DNA of 64,000 nt from Saprospiraceae bacterium (GCA_016717655.1 JADKFC010000030.1:298229-362228), one strand, 5' to 3'; shown: positions 43,934-53,850, counted from the stretch's first letter. Numbers and translations are program-made. The notes: generated by a model from the sequence alone, not told the origin.

Positions 43934-45190
43934 ATGGGAGGCAGAATTTTTGGCTTACTTATTTTTATTGGTTTTTTTATCCTGCTGGAAGTTTACACCT
44001 ATTCCGGCATCCGATCCTTGGCTGCAGGTCATAAATGGGCAAAATATTTTTCTTATGTATTTTTTGCCCAAATCGTGGTCGTAGCCCTTGCCCTGTTCAA
44101 CCTCTTCACAGGTATGCAATCGGGATCGATGATCAAATCGGCTTCTATGAACTTATGGCTGGGCATCATTCTTACCTCTGTAGTGACCAAAATCGTTTTT
44201 TGCAGCCTCTTGTTGATGCAGGATGGCGGAAGATTGCTGGGAGGCATATTCAATTTTGTACAAGCCAAGGTTACCAACAACCAGGACCAGGCTTTTATGC
44301 CGGGCCGGCGCCAATTTTTTAATCAGGCAGCCCTGGTAGCAGCAGGCATTCCGCTGGTTTCTATGTTTTATGGCATGATGGTGGGCAAATACAGGTACAC
44401 GGTCAAAAATGTACAACTCGCCTTTAAAGATTTGCCAAAGGCATTTGATGGTTTTAAAATCGTTCAGATTTCAGATATACACAGCGGAAGTTTTGACGAC
44501 AAGGATGCTGTGAAAAAAGGCATCGATCTCATCAATGCGCAACAGCCCGATCTCTTACTGTTTACCGGCGACCTCGTCAATTCTGAAAAAGACGAGATCA
44601 ATCCCTACATGGATATTTTTACTGAATTGACGGCCCGCTATGGCAAGTATGCTGTTACCGGTAACCACGATTATTATGGCTATTTCGGTGTCCCCGAAGC
44701 CGGTAAAAAAGCCTACTGGGATGACTTTATGTCCAAATTTAAGTCGATGGGTTTTACCATGCTCAACAATGAACACCAAAGAATTGAAAAAGACGGTGAA
44801 AACATTGTTTTGGCGGGGGTTGAAAACTGGGGAGCCGGCAGGCATTTTCCAAAGATCGGTGACCTGGGCAAGGCCATCGCAGGCGTCCAGGAAAACGACT
44901 TTACCGTTCTCATGAGCCACGATCCTTCCCACTGGGATCACCATGTATTGCCCAACAATAAACACGTACACCTTACCCTGAGTGGTCATACCCACGGCAT
45001 GCAATTTGGCATCGATATGCCCGGTTTTAAATGGAGCCCCGTGAAGTACCGCTATCCGCGCTGGATGGGCTTGTACGAGGAAAAAGGACAATACCTCTAT
45101 GTCAATCGAGGCTTTGGTTTCCTGGCCTTTCCGGGTCGTGTAGGTATGTGGCCTGAGATTACGGTGATAGAGTTAAAAACCCTGGCCTAA
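43934..45190 (+). CDS. Membrane-anchored metallophosphoesterase
   Basis: The first ~150 residues contain four hydrophobic segments (ILLEVYTYSGI, YVFFAQIVVVALALF, LWLGIILTSVVTKIVF, QAALVAAGIPLVSMFYGMMV). A calcineurin-like phosphoesterase domain follows with QISDIHSG, FTGDLVNSEKDE, VTGNHDYYG, MSHDPSHWD and LSGHTHGMQ, all five metal-binding motifs. It is of the YaeI-like type, some of which act on lipid A precursors or related phospho-compounds, but the substrate here is unknown. Likely inner-membrane with a catalytic domain facing one side. Confidence 0.87.
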   Translation: MGGRIFGLLIFIGFFILLEVYTYSGIRSLAAGHKWAKYFSYVFFAQIVVVALALFNLFTGMQSGSMIKSASMNLWLGIILTSVVTKIVFCSLLLMQDGGRLLGGIFNFVQAKVTNNQDQAFMPGRRQFFNQAALVAAGIPLVSMFYGMMVGKYRYTVKNVQLAFKDLPKAFDGFKIVQISDIHSGSFDDKDAVKKGIDLINAQQPDLLLFTGDLVNSEKDEINPYMDIFTELTARYGKYAVTGNHDYYGYFGVPEAGKKAYWDDFMSKFKSMGFTMLNNEHQRIEKDGENIVLAGVENWGAGRHFPKIGDLGKAIAGVQENDFTVLMSHDPSHWDHHVLPNNKHVHLTLSGHTHGMQFGIDMPGFKWSPVKYRYPRWMGLYEEKGQYLYVNRGFGFLAFPGRVGMWPEITVIELKTLA

Positions 45191-45199
45191 TTGAAGTTC

Positions 45200-45241
45200 C
45201 TAAAAGTTTAAGTGTCTAAGCTAAGCACCTCAAACTTTTAG
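45200..45241. terminator. Possible bidirectional terminator
   Basis: Inverted repeats CTAAAAGTTTAAGTG and CACCTCAAACTTTTAG (with imperfections) form a hairpin between the convergent metallophosphoesterase and lipoprotein genes. It is AT-rich rather than GC-rich, so the call is moderate. Confidence 0.45.
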
Positions 45242-45257
45242 TCCGTTCATTACAAAT

Positions 45258-45743
45258 TTATCTATTGATTCTTCTGATGGAGATGGAGTGGCATGAAGTC
45301 TTGCTATCCTCAAAATTAGGGGAAGCATGATCTGATTCTTTTAATCGCATCACTATGTTTTTATCCTTAGTTGAGACATAGTTCTTTTTTCCCAGCGCCT
45401 GGAATTTATAGGTCTTATCATTTAATAACTGATTCAGAGCAAAATCAGCACAGGGTGAACAATAAATATTCATTTCCTGATAGAAACAGGTATCGTTTTT
45501 AAACAAATACAATATTTCCAAGGGCATCTCATCATGAGACCCATAAAAAACAATAGTGTCCTTTGAGGTGGTTATTTTGGTTTTTCCTTTTTTCTTTTTG
45601 TAAATTCCTGCTTTTAAATTGAGGAAATCGTTTACCTCATAACGATGAACATCAATAAAAACAGGAACTATATTACTCCGGCATGAACTTAATAAAATAA
45701 GGAATGCTATAAATCCGGGGACGAGAAAGTTTTTATTTTTCAT
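45258..45743 (-). CDS. Hypothetical lipoprotein
   Basis: Signal sequence VPGFIAFLILLSSC has a lipobox (LSSC, Cys ~21), so the product is probably an outer-membrane lipoprotein. The rest (161 residues) has a Lys-rich segment KKKKGKTKITTSKD and a small Cys pair (YCSPCADFALNQLL). I recognise no family. The last ~20 residues are less protein-like, so a frame error near the 3' end cannot be excluded. Confidence 0.55.
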   Translation of the reverse strand: MKNKNFLVPGFIAFLILLSSCRSNIVPVFIDVHRYEVNDFLNLKAGIYKKKKGKTKITTSKDTIVFYGSHDEMPLEILYLFKNDTCFYQEMNIYCSPCADFALNQLLNDKTYKFQALGKKNYVSTKDKNIVMRLKESDHASPNFEDSKTSCHSISIRRINR

Positions 45744-45815
45744 GATACAATTGCGCCAAATTTGTCAGGTAAATATAGTAAACAAACCTTTATTCAATGT
45801 AATCAGGGTCAATGA

Positions 45816-46139
45816 TTATGAAGAGTGAGACTCCTCAATTACCTCCATACAAGTGCGAAAAGCTCCAAACAGGCCTCCAAACTTGTTTTGGACATCCTGC
45901 TGCAATGCGGGCGCACATTCATTTTGGTAGGTAAGATAAGCCTCCATGTCGGGCGCCTGGTACTGGATGGCATAGGTCAAGCCGTCTGGATTGTGGTCCT
46001 CAATGATCCTTAACATTTTCCAGGAAGTAAATTTGCCGGTGGCCATTACCTCGGGAATGTGTTCATTTTTCATCCAGTCTACCCACTCGTCGTGGACGCT
46101 GTGGTCAATGATGATGGTGACATTGTATACTACCGGCAT
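45816..46139 (-). CDS. DUF4286 family protein
   Basis: The 107-residue protein begins MPVVYNVTIIIDHSVHDEWV and contains WMKNEHIPEVMATGKFTSWK and a ferredoxin-like beta-alpha pattern (QYQAPDMEAYLTYQNECAPA). The family is widespread in Bacteroidota and of unknown function. It starts 2 bases downstream of the TPR gene stop, which suggests co-expression. Confidence 0.85.
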   Translation of the reverse strand: MPVVYNVTIIIDHSVHDEWVDWMKNEHIPEVMATGKFTSWKMLRIIEDHNPDGLTYAIQYQAPDMEAYLTYQNECAPALQQDVQNKFGGLFGAFRTCMEVIEESHSS

Positions 46140-46141
46140 GA

Positions 46142-47950
46142 TTACGATTTTTCCATATTATCACCCCTCAGCACCCTGTATCTCTTGCGGGCATCCACCA
46201 CAAAGGTGCTGCCGGTGTATTCTGTAAACAATTTGAAATACAACTCCTGGGCCCTTGCGGTATCATTGAGCTGGTAATCATACATCCTCGCCATTTCGTA
46301 GATGGCATTGTCGGCCCGGATCTCGTCTTTGTATTTTTCTATGATGGCATTGTACATGTCGATCGCCTTTTCGGGCTGTTGCATTTTTTTGTACATCTGC
46401 GCCTTTGTGTAATAGATGTCATCAATCAGCGAGTGTTCAGGAAACAGGGTCGCCACTGAGTCGAGCTTTAAAAAAGCTTCGTTAAACTTATTCTGAAAAA
46501 CCAGCAGTTCTGCGGTTGCAAACATGGCCAACGTTACATCGGTAGTATCGAGGTTGAGATTGTCCATGATAAATACCGACATGTCAATGGCATCATTGGC
46601 AATGAGGCGGGTGGTAGCTGATTTTAAAATGTCAAACTGCTGCTGTGCCCATTCAAAGTCGCCCGTGAAATAAGACAGTCTGGCGTTGCGGTAACGGGCA
46701 TCTTCGCCCAAAACCCCTTCCTTAAAGGCTTTATCTACTTGTGAGTAAAGCAGGGAAGCTTCCCAGCGATCTCCATCCATCAGGTAGTAATCACCCAACT
46801 TCAATTTGGCGCCCGCTATTTCAGTAGGCTGCACACCACCGAAGTCGATCACCTCTGCCAACACTTCCTGTGCTTTTTTGAGGTCGTTCATATAGAGTGC
46901 TTCAAAATCGGCGTACTCAACCATAAGTGCAGCCGTTTGAGAGTTGCGACCGTATTCAGTCAAAAACGACTCATACTCACTTTGTAAGGATACCAGGTCT
47001 TCCTTGGTATAGTTAAAGCTGGATGTTATTTTTTGTTTTTTGGCGTTGAGCAGGGCCCGTTTGGCACTCAGGTAGTAAGTGGAATTGATAGAGTTGTTTT
47101 CCACCACGTAGCTATAGGCCTCAATGGCTGTATTGTAATCCTGGTCGTCGTAAGCGATGTTACCAATCTGAAAAACACGCTCACCGGGTCCTTCCATTTT
47201 GAGGTCCAGGGCTCTGGCTTGTCGCAAGGCTTTTTTGTAGTCTTTTTGCTGCACATAACTCCATTCCAATAACTCGGGGTATAAAATTTCATTCGGATAC
47301 TCCTGCATCAGGGTAAAGATCTGAAGCTGCAGCTCTTTGATTTCCTCATCAGAGAGGTTTTTTTCAAAGGTCTGCTTCAGGTAGTCCATATTGGTTCTGA
47401 ACTGATCTACGGCCAGTAGATAGTAGTAGATCATCTTTTTGGTGTCGCTCGTTCTTCGGTACAAATCGGCCAGACTGAAGGCATATTGTTTGAGGTTGTT
47501 GCTGATTTTGCCCCCTTTTTCGTAGGTTTCAATGGCTTCGGGAAACAAGGAGTAACCTATAAAGGCCCTTGCGAGGTCATCGGTGTTGTGGGGCTGTTTT
47601 TCCAATCGGTTGATGGCTGCAACATATTGTTTTTTGGCTTCATCACCCTCGTTCATGCGATCGTACAGACTGCCGAGGGTTACTATCAATGAGAGGACTT
47701 CCGGCTTTTTTTTCATCTCCGCCTGCACCAGGTCTTTGGCTTCATCATACTTGCGCATGGTAATCAGACACTCGGTGACGCGCTGAAAATAAAATTCATT
47801 GGCGGGTTCCTTTTCATACAGCTGCCTGTAAAGGGTGGAGGCTTTTTCATATTCGCCATTGGCAAAATATTGATTGGCCAACCTCGACTGCTGAGCCGAT
47901 GCCGCAAGGGACAGGAAGAGGATAAAAATAAAAACGATGTTTCGTTTCAT
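46142..47950 (-). CDS. Secreted tetratricopeptide-repeat protein
   Basis: The start at 47950 (MKRNIVFIFILFLSLAASAQ, signal peptide) is preferred to upstream ATGs. Some ten or more TPR-like helical pairs follow (NQYFANGEYEKASTLYRQLY, RVTECLITMRKYDEAKDLV, AQMYKKMQQPEKAIDMYN, among others). TPR proteins act as protein-binding scaffolds; in Bacteroidota many are periplasmic. No enzymatic domain is seen. It is followed by DUF4286 and preceded by DUF2452 in the same direction. Confidence 0.85.
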   Translation of the reverse strand: MKRNIVFIFILFLSLAASAQQSRLANQYFANGEYEKASTLYRQLYEKEPANEFYFQRVTECLITMRKYDEAKDLVQAEMKKKPEVLSLIVTLGSLYDRMNEGDEAKKQYVAAINRLEKQPHNTDDLARAFIGYSLFPEAIETYEKGGKISNNLKQYAFSLADLYRRTSDTKKMIYYYLLAVDQFRTNMDYLKQTFEKNLSDEEIKELQLQIFTLMQEYPNEILYPELLEWSYVQQKDYKKALRQARALDLKMEGPGERVFQIGNIAYDDQDYNTAIEAYSYVVENNSINSTYYLSAKRALLNAKKQKITSSFNYTKEDLVSLQSEYESFLTEYGRNSQTAALMVEYADFEALYMNDLKKAQEVLAEVIDFGGVQPTEIAGAKLKLGDYYLMDGDRWEASLLYSQVDKAFKEGVLGEDARYRNARLSYFTGDFEWAQQQFDILKSATTRLIANDAIDMSVFIMDNLNLDTTDVTLAMFATAELLVFQNKFNEAFLKLDSVATLFPEHSLIDDIYYTKAQMYKKMQQPEKAIDMYNAIIEKYKDEIRADNAIYEMARMYDYQLNDTARAQELYFKLFTEYTGSTFVVDARKRYRVLRGDNMEKS

Positions 47951-48028
47951 CATAATCAATGTATGTTGCAATAACGGAAGCAAGGGGTGCTTAGTTTCCT
48001 GCTTGCGTAAAAAAGAATGTGGAATGCC

Positions 48029-48484
48029 TCAGATTTGTACACCTTCGTCGTTTTTACCAAAAACTTCCCACGTATGATCGGCCAGCAAACGAGCAGATGC
48101 CACCCAGTTAAAAGGCTTGCTTTTACCCCACTCATTGGGGGCGATCAAAGACAAGACCCATTGCCCGTTGGGACGCTCATACAAATGATAGTCATAACCG
48201 ATTACCGGCTTAAAACCCATTTCCGCCCTGTATATCTTTTCTGAGATATCAATCCTGTCGTGGATGGCCTGGGCTTGTCGGATTAGGGTCTCAACCTGCT
48301 CTTTGATCTGTTGGAGTTGATTGCCCGTCTGTTGGTACATGGCGGTCATGGCATTGCCCTTGGTCCTACCCTTGTCTAAGGGTCTGATAATGGCACTGCC
48401 CACGTGGTGAGCATACGGCAAGAGGTGCGGAGTTTCTGCCGTTTTGTCCTTGTCTATAGGGTTGAAAAAATCTTGCATATCCAT
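48029..48484 (-). CDS. DUF2452 family protein
   Basis: The 151-residue protein begins MDMQDFFNPIDKDKTAETPH and has a coiled-coil-like middle (QLQQIKEQVETLIRQAQAIH). A conserved C-terminal block follows (EKIYRAEMGFKPVIGYDYHL, YERPNGQWVLSLIAPNEWG), matching DUF2452. Function unknown, cytoplasmic. The -7 box is so close that the transcript may be leaderless. Confidence 0.85.
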   Translation of the reverse strand: MDMQDFFNPIDKDKTAETPHLLPYAHHVGSAIIRPLDKGRTKGNAMTAMYQQTGNQLQQIKEQVETLIRQAQAIHDRIDISEKIYRAEMGFKPVIGYDYHLYERPNGQWVLSLIAPNEWGKSKPFNWVASARLLADHTWEVFGKNDEGVQI

Positions 48485-48491
48485 TAAAGTA

Positions 48492-48499
48492 CAAATTTA
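48492..48499 (-). promoter_or_regulatory. Candidate -7 box of the DUF2452 gene
   Basis: TAAATTTG on the minus strand matches TAnnTTTG and lies only 7 bases upstream of the ATG at 48484. Transcription would start at or next to the start codon. Confidence 0.5.
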
Positions 48500-48638
48500 C
48501 CAAATAGTTCAGAAATCCCCTTTTTTATAAAAGGTCAACAAACCATATAAAATTTTTACAAGAGCCATTTTACACCTTATTAACCAAATTATATTGTCTC
48601 AACGCCTCGATTTTGGTCAATATTTTTGGAAAAAAGCC

Positions 48639-48646
48639 TATTTTTG
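48639..48646 (+). promoter_or_regulatory. Candidate -7 box for leuS
   Basis: TATTTTTG matches TAnnTTTG and ends 19 bases before the leuS ATG at 48666. A TTTG at 48612-48615 lies 23 bases upstream and could be the -33 element. Confidence 0.55.
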
Positions 48647-48665
48647 TGGATTATAACTGTGATCA

Positions 48666-51401
48666 ATGGAATACAATCATCGCGCCATAGAGGCCAAATG
48701 GAAAAAACATTGGGAGGAAAACCAAACCTACAAGACCCTTACTGATAAAAGTAAGCCTAAATACTATGTACTGGACATGTTTCCTTATCCATCCGGCTCT
48801 GGTCTCCATGTGGGTCACCCCCTTGGCTACATTGCCTCCGATATTGTAGCGCGATTCAAAAGACAGCAGGGCTTTAATGTACTCCACCCCATGGGTTATG
48901 ATGCCTTTGGCCTTCCGGCAGAACAGTATGCCATTCAGACCGGAGTACACCCGGCCGTTTCCACAGAAGAAAACATCAAAACCTACCGAGCGCAGTTGGA
49001 CAACATTGGCTTTTCTTATGATTGGTCGAGAGAAGTAAAAACCTGTGAGCCCAAGTATTACAAGTGGACCCAGTGGATTTTTCTCCAATTGTACAGCCAT
49101 TACTACGACCTCGACGCAGACAAGGCCCAGCCACTGACAGAGCTGATCAGCCATTTTGAGCGTGGTGGAAACGAAGGAATCAATGCCGCCCACAACCACG
49201 ACGAAATATTTACGGCCGATCAATGGTCAGCCATGACGCCTTATCAAAAAGACCAGGTATTGATGAACTACCGATTGGCCTACCGCAAAACGGGTTATGT
49301 CAACTGGTGCGAAGCCCTGGGAACCGTACTGGCCAATGATGAAGTAAAAGACGGCGTGTCCGAACGCGGAGGACACCCTGTGGAGAGAAAGGCCATGATG
49401 CAGTGGTTTCTCCGCATCACCGCTTATGCCCACCGATTATTGGACGACATGGCTGGACTCGATTGGCCCGAAGCACTCAAGACCATGCAAAACAACTGGA
49501 TTGGCCGGTCAGAGGGCGCCCAGGTGTTTTTCCAGGTAGCCGATCACGACCTCCAGTTGGAAATATTTACCACCAGGCCTGACACCATCTTTGGTGCCAC
49601 CTTTATGGTGCTGGCACCCGAACACGATTTGGTATCCGTACTTACTACGGATGACCAAAAAGAAAAAGTTCAGGCTTGTATCGACTTTGTAAAAGGAAGA
49701 TCTGAGCGCGAACTGAAAGACTATGGCACCGGCGCCATCATGGCCGTACCCAGCGACGATGACAGGGATATGACCTTTGCCAAAAAATATGAGCTGCCCA
49801 TCATTGATGTGGTAGACAAGAGCAAATATCCGGGCGCCTCCCTGCACGATAAGTTGGGCATCATTATCAACAGCGACTTCCTCAATGGCATGGAAGTACC
49901 GGATGCCATCCAGGCAGCCCTTACCAGCATTGAAAACAAAGGCATCGGTAAAAGAAGGGTCAACTTTAAGCTGAGAGACGCCAACTTTTCCCGCCAAAGG
50001 TATTGGGGAGAGCCCTTCCCCATTGTGTATGACAAGGACGGTGTATCGCATGCCCTCGATGTAGCGGAGCTGCCCCTGACCCTGCCCGAATTGGAAGACT
50101 TCAAACCCACCGCAGATGGCCAGTCGCCCCTGGCCAAGGCCACAGACTGGGTGAAGTATGGCGAATTTACCCGCGAAACCGACACCATGCCGGGCTTTGC
50201 GGGCTCCAGCTGGTACTTTCTGAGGTACATGGATGCCACCAACGATACAGACTTTGCATCGCCCGAAGCCTTGGCTTACTGGCAGGATGTTGACTTTTAC
50301 ATTGGAGGAGCCGAACACGCCGTAGGTCACCTCATGTATTCAAGATTCTGGCATAAGTTTTTGTACGATAAAGGCCTGGTGCCGGGCAATGAGCCCTTTA
50401 AAAAACTGGTCAACCAGGGCATGATCCAGGGTGTGGTAGAGTCGATCTACCTGCTCAAGACCCACGATGGCAGTCACCAGTTTTACAGCGAAGAGCTGGC
50501 CAAACAACACGACGATAAAGAGTTTGCCCACATCCCTGTGCACGTAGATTTTGTGACCGACTATGGCAGTCCCAAAAGCCACCTCAACGTCCAGGGCATG
50601 ATGCAATTTTTGCAGTGGAGGCCCGACTACCAGGGCGCTGTTTTCCATGTAGAAGGAGGCAGTTATACCATCAATGATCTGCCCCAAAACGCCCGGCTGA
50701 ACACCAAGTCAGAAGTGGGTAAGATGTCGAAACGTTATTTCAACGTAGTGAATCCCGATGACATGGTCGACAAATACGGTGCCGATTGTTTCCGCATGTA
50801 CGAAATGTTTTTGGGCCCCATCGAACAGTCGAAGCCATGGGATACCAAGGGCATAGAGGGTGTTTCCAAGTTTATCAAAAAGCTGTGGTTGCTCATGCAC
50901 AAGGGCGAATCGTTTTTTGTATCAGATGAAACACCGACCAAAGAAGAATTAAAAGTATTGCACACCGCCATCAAAAAAGTAAGCGCGGATATCGAAGTAT
51001 TGTCGCTCAATACCTCCATCCCTGCCTTTATGGTTTGTGTCAATGAACTCAAGAGGTTGGAATGCACCAAGCGCAGCATAATGGAGGCCCTCACCGTGTT
51101 GATAGCCCCCTTTGCGCCGTTTATTGCAGAAGAGCTGTGGCATCGCCTGGGCAAGACCGGATCGGTTCACCAGAGCCCCTTCCCCGTTTGTGATGAATCT
51201 TACCTGGTAGAAGACAATGTGGCCTACCCTATTTGTATCAATGGCAAACGGAAGGGAGAACTTACCTTTCCGGCGGCCAGCAGTGCAGATGAGTTGCAGG
51301 CCATGGCCCTGGCCAATGAGATGGTACAAAAATGGCTGGATGGGCAAACACCCAAAAAATCAATCGTTGTTCCCGGAAGAATGATCAATTTTGTGATTTA
51401 A
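48666..51401 (+). CDS. leuS: Leucyl-tRNA synthetase
   Basis: LeuRS charges tRNA-Leu. The class I signatures are the HIGH-like HVGH in YPSGSGLHVGHPLGY (~residue 48) and the KMSKS-like VGKMSKRYFNV (~residue 685). The CP1 editing domain has TTRPDTIFGATFMVLAPEH. The anticodon-binding region follows. Length 911 is within range; a ~35-residue insertion at ~150-200 (around RGGNEGINAAHNHDE) is of the kind seen in Bacteroidota LeuRS. Cytoplasmic. Confidence 0.97.
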   Translation: MEYNHRAIEAKWKKHWEENQTYKTLTDKSKPKYYVLDMFPYPSGSGLHVGHPLGYIASDIVARFKRQQGFNVLHPMGYDAFGLPAEQYAIQTGVHPAVSTEENIKTYRAQLDNIGFSYDWSREVKTCEPKYYKWTQWIFLQLYSHYYDLDADKAQPLTELISHFERGGNEGINAAHNHDEIFTADQWSAMTPYQKDQVLMNYRLAYRKTGYVNWCEALGTVLANDEVKDGVSERGGHPVERKAMMQWFLRITAYAHRLLDDMAGLDWPEALKTMQNNWIGRSEGAQVFFQVADHDLQLEIFTTRPDTIFGATFMVLAPEHDLVSVLTTDDQKEKVQACIDFVKGRSERELKDYGTGAIMAVPSDDDRDMTFAKKYELPIIDVVDKSKYPGASLHDKLGIIINSDFLNGMEVPDAIQAALTSIENKGIGKRRVNFKLRDANFSRQRYWGEPFPIVYDKDGVSHALDVAELPLTLPELEDFKPTADGQSPLAKATDWVKYGEFTRETDTMPGFAGSSWYFLRYMDATNDTDFASPEALAYWQDVDFYIGGAEHAVGHLMYSRFWHKFLYDKGLVPGNEPFKKLVNQGMIQGVVESIYLLKTHDGSHQFYSEELAKQHDDKEFAHIPVHVDFVTDYGSPKSHLNVQGMMQFLQWRPDYQGAVFHVEGGSYTINDLPQNARLNTKSEVGKMSKRYFNVVNPDDMVDKYGADCFRMYEMFLGPIEQSKPWDTKGIEGVSKFIKKLWLLMHKGESFFVSDETPTKEELKVLHTAIKKVSADIEVLSLNTSIPAFMVCVNELKRLECTKRSIMEALTVLIAPFAPFIAEELWHRLGKTGSVHQSPFPVCDESYLVEDNVAYPICINGKRKGELTFPAASSADELQAMALANEMVQKWLDGQTPKKSIVVPGRMINFVI

Positions 51402-51415
51402 ATTGTTAGAAAAAA

Positions 51416-52326
51416 ATGGAAAACAATAAACCCGCCTTATTGGTGCTGGCAGCAGGAATGGGTAGCCGATATGGCAGCCTCAAACAAATGGACGCCTTTG
51501 GTCCCAATGGTGAGTCCATCATAGACTATTCGATATACGATGCCATCGAAGCCGGCTTTGGCAAGGTGGTATTTGTAGTAAGAGAATATTTTTTGGAAGA
51601 ATTTAAGGCCATGTTTGATGCACGTTTTGGCCATAAAATAGAGCTGTGTTATGTCACCCAGGAGTTGAACACCCTGCCCGATGGCCTGGTGTACAATCAA
51701 GAGCGGCAGAAGCCCTGGGGAACGGCCCACGCCGTCTATGTCGCGTATGAAGCCATTCAGGAACCCTTTGCCGTGATCAATGCCGATGATTTTTATGGCA
51801 GGGATTCGTACAAAGTATTGTACAACTTTTTGACTACAGACGAAAGCCCCAACTACTGTGTGGTATCCTATTATTTGGAAAACACCCTTTCAGAACACGG
51901 CACCGTCAACAGAGGGGTTTGCACCGCCGATGCAGAAGGCAATCTGCTCCACGTAGTAGAATGTACCAAGATCGAAAAAGATGCCCAAACCGGCGTTATC
52001 AGTTATCCCGATGCCGAAGGTAAAAAGAACTGATGCCCGACACCCTGGTTTCCATGAACTTGTGGGGCTTTAAGCCCAGCTACTTCGACTTTGCGGAAAG
52101 GCAGTTGACCAACTTTATCATCGAGTTGGGTCACGAGTTGAAATCAGAGTTCTACATTCCCAGCCTGGTCGACAAATTGATCCATGACGGAGATTTAAAA
52201 GTCAATGTGCTCAAGACCACCAGTTCATGGTTTGGGGTTACCTACCCTGAAGACAAGGCAGCGGTGCAGGCCCAGCTCCAGACCCTGATTGACAACGGAG
52301 CTTACCCACCCAACATCTGGGACTAA
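51416..52326 (+). CDS. Sugar-nucleotidyltransferase-like protein (frameshifted)
   Basis: The N-terminus VLAAGMGSRYGSLKQMDAFG is the nucleotide-binding loop of NTP transferases, and PFAVINADDFYG holds the metal-binding Asp. As sequenced the frame stops at 52033. Adding one A to the run 52022-52026 joins it to the frame 52033-52326 (KELMPDTLVSMNLWGF) and makes a 303-residue protein of normal build. A homopolymer undercall is likely. The sugar is unknown. It is 14 bases downstream of leuS. Confidence 0.87.
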
Positions 52327-52333
52327 GTAGGCT

Positions 52334-52570
52334 ATGCAGGATGCGGGAAAGTGGCTGGTAATCATTGGAGCCCTGATCCTCGGATTGGGGATGATTTTTT
52401 ATTTTTGGGGTGATAAGTTCCAATGGATAGGCCACCTTCCCGGCGATATCCGCATCGAAAGAGACAATTTCAAATTTTACTTTCCACTGACTACCATGGT
52501 GCTATTTTCCATTGTAATCAATGTAGTCATCCGTTTGGTGAAGTGGATCACCGTTTACCTGCAGTCTTAG
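52334..52570 (+). CDS. DUF2905 family small membrane protein
   Basis: The 78-residue protein has two hydrophobic helices (WLVIIGALILGLGMIFYFWG and FPLTTMVLFSIVINVVI) around the family motif HLPGDIRIERDNFKFYFP. Function unknown; predicted inner membrane. It lies 7 bases after the nucleotidyltransferase and its stop overlaps the convergent baeRF3-like gene by 4 bases. Confidence 0.9.
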   Translation: MQDAGKWLVIIGALILGLGMIFYFWGDKFQWIGHLPGDIRIERDNFKFYFPLTTMVLFSIVINVVIRLVKWITVYLQS

Positions 52571-53616
52571 TAGCGCAATAAGGCCACCATACCCGGCATG
52601 CTGCCCAGGGCATCGTTGTCCATGACAACAACTTCCCCCTTGTGGTCAAAAACTTCACTCAGGATGTCGTTTACATCAAAGTCGCGATTGTGGTAATTGC
52701 GTTCCATGAGTAGACTTCTGACCCTGCCTGCCTTGGCGGCACTCCAAATTTCGCGGATGTCCTGGATGCCTTTGCCAAAGCCGATGGCCTCGGTAAACGC
52801 GGCTACCAGCCCTGTGTGGTTTTGATGTACGTGGTCCATGATGTGGGCAAAAGCCATCTCACCCAGCTCACCAATGGATTTGTGGAAATGGTTGCCGTGG
52901 ATGCGCGCTACAATCCTGTCCTGGTGGACGGTAGATTGATTGAAGATGCCTATTTCTTCGATAGGAGCCGCGATGATGATGGGGCTTTTGTCATCTGCCA
53001 CCGCGTGAAGGTGTTTGTCTACCACCTTAAAATAATCGTGGAGCCTTATTTCTTCAATGATGGATTTGTCTTTTTCAAAGCCCTTTACATTGGCCTGGGG
53101 TGCGTAAGAAGAAGCCCTGCCCGGCTTGCTGTACTCATGGGTATCGGCATAGACATCCGGAAAATCTTCGTTGTGTATTTCTTCGAGGTGGTTGAGTTGT
53201 CCTTTCAGCAGTCTTACCTTTTTTTCGCTGAGCAACAAAAAGTAATAAGGCACAGAAAGCCCGTACAAAAAGGCCAGTTCACTCCATTCAAACTGTTCGT
53301 CGATCACTATTTTTTCTTGCACTTCAAAGGGGAAGCCCACCATCACAGCCTCGGTGGCACTGACGTAAAGGCCAATTCCTTTTTCATTGTGGAGGTAGTC
53401 GATCCGACCTGCCAGCTCGTCTAGTTTTTCCCAAAGCGGTTTATAGATGGCGGCATCGCAGTACAGGGCTAGCTTTTCTTTGGCCTTGTGGATGGTGTTT
53501 TTGATTTCGATTTTATCATTTCTTCTTTCACGGGATACTTCGTGGGTGGGCACGATGATGCTAAGACAAGTCTCACCATTGACCTTCAGCATCCTTTGGA
53601 ATATTTCCTTGTTCAT
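52567..53616 (-). CDS. BaeRF family 3-like protein (archaeo-eukaryotic release factor fold)
   Basis: The 349-residue protein starts MNKEIFQRMLKVNGETCLSI. It has an N-terminal region, a middle domain with SELAFLYGLSVPYYFLLLSE and KVRLLKGQLNHLEEIHNEDF, and a C-terminal domain with SPIIIAAPIEEIGIFNQSTV and RVRSLLMERNYHNRDFDVND. This matches the layout of the bacterial aeRF1-like families, best the type 3 group. There is no GGQ tripeptide, so peptide release is not expected. Such proteins are predicted to act on ribosomes, and this is inference from computational family descriptions. Function untested. Confidence 0.7.
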   Translation of the reverse strand: MNKEIFQRMLKVNGETCLSIIVPTHEVSRERRNDKIEIKNTIHKAKEKLALYCDAAIYKPLWEKLDELAGRIDYLHNEKGIGLYVSATEAVMVGFPFEVQEKIVIDEQFEWSELAFLYGLSVPYYFLLLSEKKVRLLKGQLNHLEEIHNEDFPDVYADTHEYSKPGRASSYAPQANVKGFEKDKSIIEEIRLHDYFKVVDKHLHAVADDKSPIIIAAPIEEIGIFNQSTVHQDRIVARIHGNHFHKSIGELGEMAFAHIMDHVHQNHTGLVAAFTEAIGFGKGIQDIREIWSAAKAGRVRSLLMERNYHNRDFDVNDILSEVFDHKGEVVVMDNDALGSMPGMVALLRY

Positions 53617-53850
53617 TTGGTAGTATTTAAGATGTTATCAAACGGGGAATTCCCTTGTCTATAAGTTGTGCCCAAAACCGCTATTTTTGCCATGATCTGG
53701 GCATGGGTGGGCTATGACAAATATCACAGCAAAAGAAGGGGGCCGGAAATATACATTATAACAATTCAACATTTATATAACACTGATTTTCATACATTTA
53801 ATTTTAAAAACCTTTGTCGATTTTTCTCATTTCAATTCTGAAAATAGTAG

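Noticed and set aside
53683..53840. Small plus-strand frame after a TATTTTTG box before the tRNA
   Set aside because: 49 codons with no protein-like pattern; the box is likely chance in AT-rich sequence.
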